This document shows, piece after piece, positions 45,738 through 51,207 of a stretch of DNA of 51,207 bases. The stretch's first letter is position 1. Each line of letters opens with the position of its first letter. Location of the stretch: assembly GCA_028874915.1 (NCBI GenBank), contig JAPPHA010000091.1, positions 1 to 51,207 of the forward strand. The letters are read 5' to 3'. A model generated the notes under the pieces. That model was not told where the DNA came from. It saw only the letters and a list, made by a program, of their open reading frames with translations, and ran no database searches. This DNA comes from Paracoccaceae bacterium. GTDB lineage: Bacteria > Pseudomonadota > Alphaproteobacteria > Rhodobacterales > Rhodobacteraceae. The position numbers and the translations under genes are program-made.

Positions 45738-47176
45738 TACTGATCTCCCGAGTTGATGACGAGAACGCTCGAGCCAGCAAGCAGGACTTGCCTCTGCGCC
45801 GCGTCCAGTGCCCGTACAGCGAACTGGCGAAGCGCGCTACCGAGCTCCTCCGCAGCCAATTCCCCGACGAACACCCTGTTCACTCCTTTCCCGCTGGGCT
45901 CGAAGTCTAACTCGTCCGTAGCTGCAAAGGCCGCTACTTGAATGTGCATGGAGCGAAAGTCCAGTACCGTTATCCTGAACTTTACGAACAACGGGCTAAG
46001 TAGGGCGTGCTTGGGTGAAGGGCCCGTTTGAAGAACAATCTCGGTGGCGTCGGTGTTCGTGTGGTCTATACCATCTATCCGAATCGGCGGAAACAAGTCG
46101 GACTCTGTACATTGTTGAGCCAAAAGAGTTGAAATTCCGGTTCGTACACGTTGAAGTGCCAACCTTCGCGAGCCTGTCATTTGGTTGGCAGTCTCTGCTC
46201 GCCCCGGCGGCGTTCGTGCAGCAATTCTAGCCGCTACTTGTAACTCGGTAACCGCTGAGGCAGCGTCCGCAGATGGTTCTGAAAAACTATCCCAAGACAC
46301 CAACTTTAGTCGCAGCTGCCAATTCTTCTGTAGGCAACTCCTAGCCAAGCTAACATAATGCGGTGAGACATCTGAAGCTTCAATCACCGGGGTCGTATAC
46401 CGGACGGCGTCAGTCAGGCGGGGCGGAGGAGCGTCGATATTATCAAACAGTCGTTTTCGCATTATCATGTCATGTAACAAACCGCCAAGCTGGTAAAATG
46501 TTAAGGCACGCCATCCTTCGATTGATTCTTCTTCGCCTTCCCTTAGTAGGTATTCCGGAGAACTATAACGAGTTGTTCCTAGAAAGGTTGTAGCGGTCGT
46601 GATGTCGTCATCCAAGTTCGAAATCGGTCGCAGGACGCCGAGGTCGAGTAAGGTAGCCTTGGAAAACTCCTCCGCGACCACAACATTGTCTGGCTTGATG
46701 TCCCGATGCACAAGTTCCAATTGCTCAAGGTATTGCGCAGCGCTGGCAATTTGGGAAATTATAGGACTGATCTTCTCTATCGGAAAATCTGGCACTGCAT
46801 CTGTAAGTGTCGTGGCATTGTGCAACTCCATCGCCACAAAAAGGAAACCTGTCCTGTCACAGACCCCAGCATCATAAATCTGAATTAGATTTGGGTGGCC
46901 ATGTCCAATAAGTCGGCGTTCACGATTCACTCGCTCAATCTGCTCGTCTCGACCAAATTTATCAACAATTTCCTGGTCAATGATCTTGAGGGCGGTGGTA
47001 AGCCCGTCGCGAACGGACTTTAGGACAACAGCCGATCCACCGTGTCCAACATACTCAACGATCGTCCAACCTCCGACCGCGAGTCCTCGGTGCTCTTCGA
47101 AGAGTTTCAATGCTCTACGTTTTTCCAATGTTGAACTCCAACGAAAAACGGAAACATCCACTATGAACGCGACCAT
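45737..47176 (-). CDS. Ser/Thr protein kinase with unknown C-terminal domain
   Basis: 479 aa. Eukaryotic-like kinase domain at about 35-290: glycine loop VGHGGSAVVL (44-52), ALK with K64, NRERRL (candidate Glu 86), HRDIKPDN (157-164), DLG in place of DFG at 178-180, and GTTRYSSPEYLL as activation/APE segment. No membrane anchor or PASTA repeats, so it is cytoplasmic. The C-terminal about 190 residues are of unknown type. The ATG at 47176 has no ribosome site; a TTG at 47128 preceded by GGAG is an alternative. First gene of the operon. Confidence 0.85.
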   Translation of the reverse strand: MVAFIVDVSVFRWSSTLEKRRALKLFEEHRGLAVGGWTIVEYVGHGGSAVVLKSVRDGLTTALKIIDQEIVDKFGRDEQIERVNRERRLIGHGHPNLIQIYDAGVCDRTGFLFVAMELHNATTLTDAVPDFPIEKISPIISQIASAAQYLEQLELVHRDIKPDNVVVAEEFSKATLLDLGVLRPISNLDDDITTATTFLGTTRYSSPEYLLREGEEESIEGWRALTFYQLGGLLHDMIMRKRLFDNIDAPPPRLTDAVRYTTPVIEASDVSPHYVSLARSCLQKNWQLRLKLVSWDSFSEPSADAASAVTELQVAARIAARTPPGRAETANQMTGSRRLALQRVRTGISTLLAQQCTESDLFPPIRIDGIDHTNTDATEIVLQTGPSPKHALLSPLFVKFRITVLDFRSMHIQVAAFAATDELDFEPSGKGVNRVFVGELAAEELGSALRQFAVRALDAAQRQVLLAGSSVLVINSGDQ

Positions 47177-47263
47177 AAGTTGTGTTTGGTGGGCTTATAC
47201 CTTCTCGTTCTCTCAATGAAGCTGAGTACTGCATTGCGCTGCTCACAACAAGCGTCATTTGCA

Positions 47264-47626
47264 TCAGTTTCGAGGTAACGGCGCCCCGTACTGGGCCGTC
47301 TCCCAAACCGCGCGGCTTTCGGGATGGCGGTTCGTCCAGTCGCGGTGGCCAGCCATTCTGCGCGCCCAGTCGATTTGGCCGCCGACGTATTCACCGGTTT
47401 CGTCGATGACCCCGCGCTCGAACTCCGCCGCATTCATGTGCCACCTCATGTCGACATCGGGTGCGAGCTTCTCCGCGCTGATGCCGTTATGTCCCAGCCG
47501 CTTTGCGGTGAGCGCCCGGACGACGGCCTCGATGTTGTCGCTCCAGATTGCCATACCCCCAAGGTAGCGCCGCCCTGCCGAACTCTGCAAGCCGCCGATC
47601 AACTCCCCCTCACCCAGCCGCGGCAT
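47264..47626 (-). CDS. unknown protein, possibly partial
   Basis: 120 aa, or 96 aa from the internal ATG at 47554. Coding-like composition throughout: SDNIEAVVRALTAKRLGHNG, DVDMRWHMNAAEFERGVIDE and WARRMAGHRDWTNRHPES. No recognised domain. It lies between the kinase promoter region and the MoxR/DUF2201 fragment on the other strand. The N-terminal 24 residues are low complexity. It may be a small intact gene or the surviving end of a larger one. Confidence 0.45.
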   Translation of the reverse strand: MPRLGEGELIGGLQSSAGRRYLGGMAIWSDNIEAVVRALTAKRLGHNGISAEKLAPDVDMRWHMNAAEFERGVIDETGEYVGGQIDWARRMAGHRDWTNRHPESRAVWETAQYGAPLPRN

Positions 47627-47814
47627 CCAGAACCTCTCTCGCCAATGCCCGTCGCGCCGCCGGAGATCGCACGCCTGTGGTTCGCCTCGTGGCCGTCATT
47701 TGGCCAGCGGCATGCGGTCCAGCCACCTGGAGAAGAGCCCAGCCCGGGCGGGGGTGAAGGCCGGGGCCCAGGGAGGACCTCCGCTCGGCCTTGCCGCCAA
47801 TCCGGAGCATGCCC

Positions 47815-48182
47815 ATGACTTTGCCTGAGACCATCTCCGCCGACTACACACTTCGCCCGAGCGAACTCGCCGAAGTCCTCCCCCTTCTGGGCGAGGTCCG
47901 CCAACTGACGATGGTGCGGAGCCCACCCGGCGCGGCAAAATCGATGATCGCCCGACAGGTGGCCGAGACCGAGGCGCACCTGATTGAAACCGCGATGGCG
48001 CGGGTAGTGATGGCGTGCGCGTTCAAGCACCACACGCGGAGGGGCGAGCGCGACCCGGAGCGCTGGCAGATGGCCTCGTAGCTCGTTACCCACGCACTCA
48101 TCCGCGACGCCGGTTTCACGCTGCCGGCCGACGCGAAAGCCTGGGCCGACCTGAGCGTCGAGTTAGCATACGACCGCCTGCC
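47815..48182 (+). pseudogene. MoxR-type AAA ATPase N-terminus joined by deletion to a DUF2201 peptidase-like fragment
   Basis: From ATG 47815 (CCGGAG upstream) the frame reads LRPSELAEVLPLLGEVRQLT and RSPPGAAKSMIARQVAE, the start and Walker A of MoxR-like ATPases. It then changes abruptly to TEAHLIETAMARVVMACAFK and HHTRRGERDPERWQMAS, a TAG stop where Gln or a similar codon is expected, and LVTHALIRDAGFTLPADAKA. The second part resembles the predicted metallopeptidase DUF2201 (H..RRG.RDPERWNMACDY..N.LL.DAGFTLP). The two genes are usually neighbours, so an internal deletion has fused them. The end is cut by the IS630 remnant. Confidence 0.6.
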
Positions 48183-48504
48183 CGATTTGCAGGACGGCGT
48201 CCTTCGGCATCGTGTTCACGGTCCGCTCGACCACCTCGGCCACCTTGTCGTCCGTCACGGTGCCGGGCCGGCCGGACCGGTTCTCGTCCGAGAGGCCCTC
48301 GATGCAATCGTCGGCGAACCGCCTGCGCCATTTGCCGCCAGTGTTCTCGTGCACCCCGATTCGCGCGGCGATCTCCCGCCTTTGAAGTCCCTCGGCGCAA
48401 AGAAGGATGATCATACAACGGTCGGACAGCGACCTCGGTACCTTGGTCTTTCGGACATGCGCCTCATGGAACCCGCGCTCCTCGTCGCTCAGCACCACTT
48501 CCAT
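48163..48504 (-). pseudogene. IS630-family transposase N-terminal fragment
   Basis: From the ATG at 48504 the minus frame reads MEVVLSDEERGFHEAHVRKT, SLSDRCMIILLCAEGLQRRE and IAARIGVHENTGGKWRRRFA, then EGLSDENRSGRPGTVTDDKV and VERTVNTMPKDA. This is the paired HTH region of IS630 transposases. It then breaks off (VLQIGQAVVC) before any catalytic residue, at the junction with the DUF2201 fragment. Confidence 0.8.
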
Positions 48505-48737
48505 CGCCTTGCCTCTCGTGGAACCGCCTCCTGTTGGTATCATCCGCCACTTTGATAGTAACTATCATTACAGGAGACTAAGAGATCAGTGCAACGCGAC
48601 ATATCGCGGAGATCGGCATCCTGTGCTTAGCCCTTTTGTTCTATCGGAGGCATTCTTTCTGATTTCTGCATGAGGTTCTTGTTTTTCTCTCTAATATGTG
48701 GTAGAAAAATTGGAACCTGTCTTTCGTGAGGTATATG

Positions 48738-49382
48738 ATGTCCGCAACAGCCGCCGTTTATTCCGAACCCGATGACGTTAGGGCTTGCCTAGCCAAGATG
48801 GGACTGACCGAAGAACCACTTCTTCACGCTGCGCGACGCTGGTATCTCTCTCGGGTTAGCTTTACCGACAACCACCCGCCCTTCGGCATTGGCATCGCTG
48901 CCTGGATGGAGTCGGTCGCGGCCTTACGCGAGGGCCTCCTTCCCATTGGCTGGACCCGATCCGATGAGAAGAATTATGCGCTTGTTATGCACCCGGACAG
49001 GTCGATGGCAATCTACGTCGTGACAGGCGACGCAGGGACCGGTCGTCCCAGCGCGAATGTGAGCAACAAGGTGCCGAAAGGCAACAGCACGGCTTATGCC
49101 ATCTCAGTTAACCAGGCCCAGTTGGAACTGGAACTACCCGTCCCCGATATGCCGCATTTGCGCGGTGACGACGGACCGTTGACCTGGTTCCTGCTCCTCC
49201 ACCGTACCGCGAAGGAAGTGCGGTGTGAGTTGTCTTTGCCGTCGCAGATTTCACCGGACGGCCGCATTACAAATTGGCAGGAACGGATCATGTTGCCGCC
49301 AATTCCTCTGGACGTCGCCGAGATCAAAATCGTGGCACCTGTGGGACCCGATTTTGAAATCGATGTGAAGCGGAAAGCATGA
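48738..49382 (+). CDS. unknown 214-aa protein coupled to HTH-ImmA/IrrE peptidase
   Basis: Start chosen at the second of two adjacent ATGs (48735 and 48738), because GAGG then lies 6 bases upstream. Soluble, mixed alpha/beta appearance, with Trp/Leu-rich segments (GPLTWFLLLHRTAKEVRCEL) and no signal peptide. I do not recognise the family. Its stop overlaps the next start (ATGA), so it is expressed with the metallopeptidase and may be its partner or substrate. Confidence 0.75.
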   Translation: MSATAAVYSEPDDVRACLAKMGLTEEPLLHAARRWYLSRVSFTDNHPPFGIGIAAWMESVAALREGLLPIGWTRSDEKNYALVMHPDRSMAIYVVTGDAGTGRPSANVSNKVPKGNSTAYAISVNQAQLELELPVPDMPHLRGDDGPLTWFLLLHRTAKEVRCELSLPSQISPDGRITNWQERIMLPPIPLDVAEIKIVAPVGPDFEIDVKRKA

Positions 49383-50491
49383 GCACCATTGATGTTTTCA
49401 ACCCTACACGGTTGACGTGGGCACGACGCCGGAGGGGGATGACCAAGACTCGCATGGCGGCGAGCATTGGTGTCAACTTACGTTCGGTATCCGCATATGA
49501 GACTGGCGAGTTCAACCCCGAGCCTGAACGCCTGACTGCTATCGTCCGCACACTCAAGTTTCCGCAGAGTTTTTTCTTCGGGGATGATCTCGAAGAACCG
49601 GCGATCGACACGGCGAGCTTCCGTTCGTTGTCCAAGATGACGGCGCGACAGCGTGACACTGCGCTAGGCAGTGGCGCAATTGCCATGCTGTTCAATGAGT
49701 GGATCGAAGCGCGTTTCGATCTGCCCGAGCCCAATGTTCCCGATCTCGGCCGCGATGCGAATGCTGAGAGTGCGGCGGCAGCCGTACGTCAAGCGTGGGG
49801 GCTCAGCGAGCTACCAATAAAGAACATGGTTCATCTCCTAGAATCGAAAGGCGTTCGGGTCTACTCGCTAGCCATCGATGCGGTCGAGGTTGACGCATTT
49901 TCGATGTGGAGACGCGATCGGCCTTTCGTATTTCTCAACACTCTCAAGTCCGCCGAGCGTGGACGCTTCGATGCTGCGCACGAACTAGGCCACCTCGTTC
50001 TCCACCGCCATGCCGCGCCCAATGGTCAGCAGGCCGAGCAAGATGCAAACGTTTTTGCGTCGGCCCTGTTGATGCCTCCAGCGAGCGTGCGTGCGCACGC
50101 GCCGCGTTTCGCTACGATTGACAATCTGATGCGGATGAAGAAGGCGTGGGGTGTCTCACTCGCCGCAATGACCTATCGCCTTCATAAACTTGATCTTCTT
50201 TCGGAGTGGCATTACCGCAAGCTCTACATCGAGATTTCCTCGCGCGGCTATCGCAAGAAGGAGCCTAACGGCGGTCCGCGTGAGGTCTCGCAGGTGCTGC
50301 AGAAGGTGTTCTCTGAACTCCGGGCGGAAGGGATCAGCAAGGAAGAGGTCGCTATAGCACTGCATGTCCATCCGACCGATATAGACGAATTGGTGTTTGG
50401 TCTGGCACTGACGTGTCTCAATGGTGTTCGGCACGGAACAGATCGGAGTCGACCAATGCCTCAATTGACTCTCGTTTCCTCAAGAGATTGA
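49379..50491 (+). CDS. XRE-HTH / ImmA-IrrE (COG2856) metallopeptidase
   Basis: 370 aa. N-terminal XRE domain at about 8-65: RLTWARRRRGMTKTRMAASI, GVNLRSVSAYETGEFNPEPE and FPQSFFFGDDLEEP. Central ImmA/IrrE zinc peptidase with HELGHLVLH, HExxH at 201-205, and DANVFASALLMP, which holds the third ligand region. The C-terminal part is helical, with a second HTH-like stretch (EGISKEEVAIALHVHPTDID). Such proteins cleave a repressor or antitoxin under stress, or act in phage-type or toxin-antitoxin modules. Coupled to the 214-aa gene. Confidence 0.88.
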   Translation: MSTIDVFNPTRLTWARRRRGMTKTRMAASIGVNLRSVSAYETGEFNPEPERLTAIVRTLKFPQSFFFGDDLEEPAIDTASFRSLSKMTARQRDTALGSGAIAMLFNEWIEARFDLPEPNVPDLGRDANAESAAAAVRQAWGLSELPIKNMVHLLESKGVRVYSLAIDAVEVDAFSMWRRDRPFVFLNTLKSAERGRFDAAHELGHLVLHRHAAPNGQQAEQDANVFASALLMPPASVRAHAPRFATIDNLMRMKKAWGVSLAAMTYRLHKLDLLSEWHYRKLYIEISSRGYRKKEPNGGPREVSQVLQKVFSELRAEGISKEEVAIALHVHPTDIDELVFGLALTCLNGVRHGTDRSRPMPQLTLVSSRD

Positions 50492-51207
50492 GCAATGCGG
50501 TCACTCGCCGAGGCGTAAGCCGTCAAAAGGAATGGCGGTTCTGGCCGCAAAGGCAACGACAACGCGATTACGACTACCTTAAGCCGCTGACCGATCCGAA
50601 TGTGGCCCATTTGGAACTCAGCGGCATTCGTTGTTTCCTTTGGTCGCCGGTGCCACGTCAATGCACGCACGATTCATGGGCGGAATCGTCGCGGAACTAA
50701 ACGGGGAACGCGTACGACAGTTGTTGTGCGCTGGTCAATGTGTCAGCGCAAATTTAAGTCTTCGATTCTGAAGGCGAACTTCAGTTGCAAATGACGAAGT
50801 AGCAGCTCCAACGGCGATGTTGTTCATAGGATACAGCATATTCGGGGACGCCCAGCACCCAGAATGGGGGTGGCTTCGCTAAGGCGGCATTATGGCCAAT
50901 TGCATTTGTGCGGTACCCAGGTTCCTACGCAGCTTTGGCCAGGTGATTGTTGTCGACCATAGGATTCGAGCTGACGGGGGATCGACGCGTCATTTGGGGT
51001 TACAGACGTATTTATCCGGGCCGGCGGATCCGACGGCAGCTCGACCGACGTTCTGGCGGACCCGCGTACTAAGCGCACGCGTAATATTTTGGTCACGAAT
51101 AGCCCAGAAGGTAGGCGATACGGTCCCGTATGCGGTGGGTTTGTTCCAATTTCAGATGTCCTGACCTCGGGGGGTGACCTCGGGCGTGCCTTCGGTCCGT
51201 TTTTTCC
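50492..51207. other. terminal stretch without supported gene
   Basis: About 0.7 kb at the right edge. Short open frames only, none with ribosome site or known domain. A 10-base direct repeat (TGACCTCGGG twice, 2 bases apart) lies near 51162-51183. Confidence 0.35.

Noticed and set aside
45737-47176. BREX/Pgl kinase (PglW-like)
   Set aside because: The kinase is much shorter than PglW, and no pglX methyltransferase, pglZ or brxC is nearby.
1-51207. CRISPR array, rRNA or tRNA genes
   Set aside because: No regularly spaced direct repeats and no tRNA T-loop/acceptor pattern or rRNA-like conserved stretch were noticed on either strand; a tRNAscan run would settle tRNAs.

Overview
The window is GC-rich, with high-GC codon use in its core genes. 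Together with its gene content (urease operon beside a peptide/nickel-type ABC transporter, homogentisate pathway, TM0106-type nuclease-helicase, many decayed IS elements) this suggests a proteobacterium, most likely an alphaproteobacterium. That assignment is inference: no rRNA, tRNA or other phylogenetic marker was found. The chromosome looks degraded and rearranged. Intact metabolic operons are separated by stretches of broken transposases and gene fragments, as seen in lineages that went through an IS expansion.

Layout. 1-0.7 kb: truncated IS1595-type transposase. 1.5-4.8 kb: intact RecB-like nuclease/SF1 helicase, followed by a frameshifted rmuC remnant. 5.6-11.0 kb (minus): complete five-gene peptide/nickel-class ABC importer. 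11.9-17.1 kb (plus): complete urease operon ureDABCEFG, divergent from the transporter, which makes nickel a reasonable substrate. 17.3-23.3 kb: decayed DNA with IS630 and IS982 remnants and a patch of small intact genes (DCC-type thiol protein, small membrane proteins, two Cys-rich mini-proteins). 23.4-24.9 kb: hipBA. 25.4 kb: IS5 remnant. 25.6-34.5 kb: aromatic catabolism. An enolase-superfamily enzyme, a flavin hydroxylase joined in frame to a DUF2783 domain, an MBL hydrolase, fumarylacetoacetase and homogentisate dioxygenase lie on the minus strand. A MarR regulator and maleylacetoacetate isomerase diverge from hmgA. A perfect 20-bp palindrome in the divergent promoter region is the likely MarR operator.

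From 34.5 kb the window becomes an accessory island: a ParA-like ATPase with a coupled partner; IS21 and IS630 remnants; a lower-GC pair (membrane protein plus FlgT-C-like protein); a full-length IS4/IS701-type element with terminal inverted repeats and CTAG duplications, whose transposase carries a DruA-like (DUF4338) N-terminus now separated by a frameshift; a tightly coupled three-gene operon encoding a Ser/Thr kinase, a compact UvrD-like helicase and an unknown 443-aa protein; fragments of a MoxR/DUF2201 locus and an IS630 element; and a coupled pair of an unknown protein and an HTH-ImmA/IrrE metallopeptidase.

How the genes work together. The ABC importer probably supplies nickel to urease, assembled by UreD/E/F/G. 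HmgA, MaiA and FahA convert homogentisate to fumarate and acetoacetate. The flavoprotein may feed homogentisate into this route from a hydroxyphenylacetate, since no 4-hydroxyphenylpyruvate dioxygenase is present. The kinase-helicase-unknown operon is the best candidate for an undescribed system, plausibly defensive.
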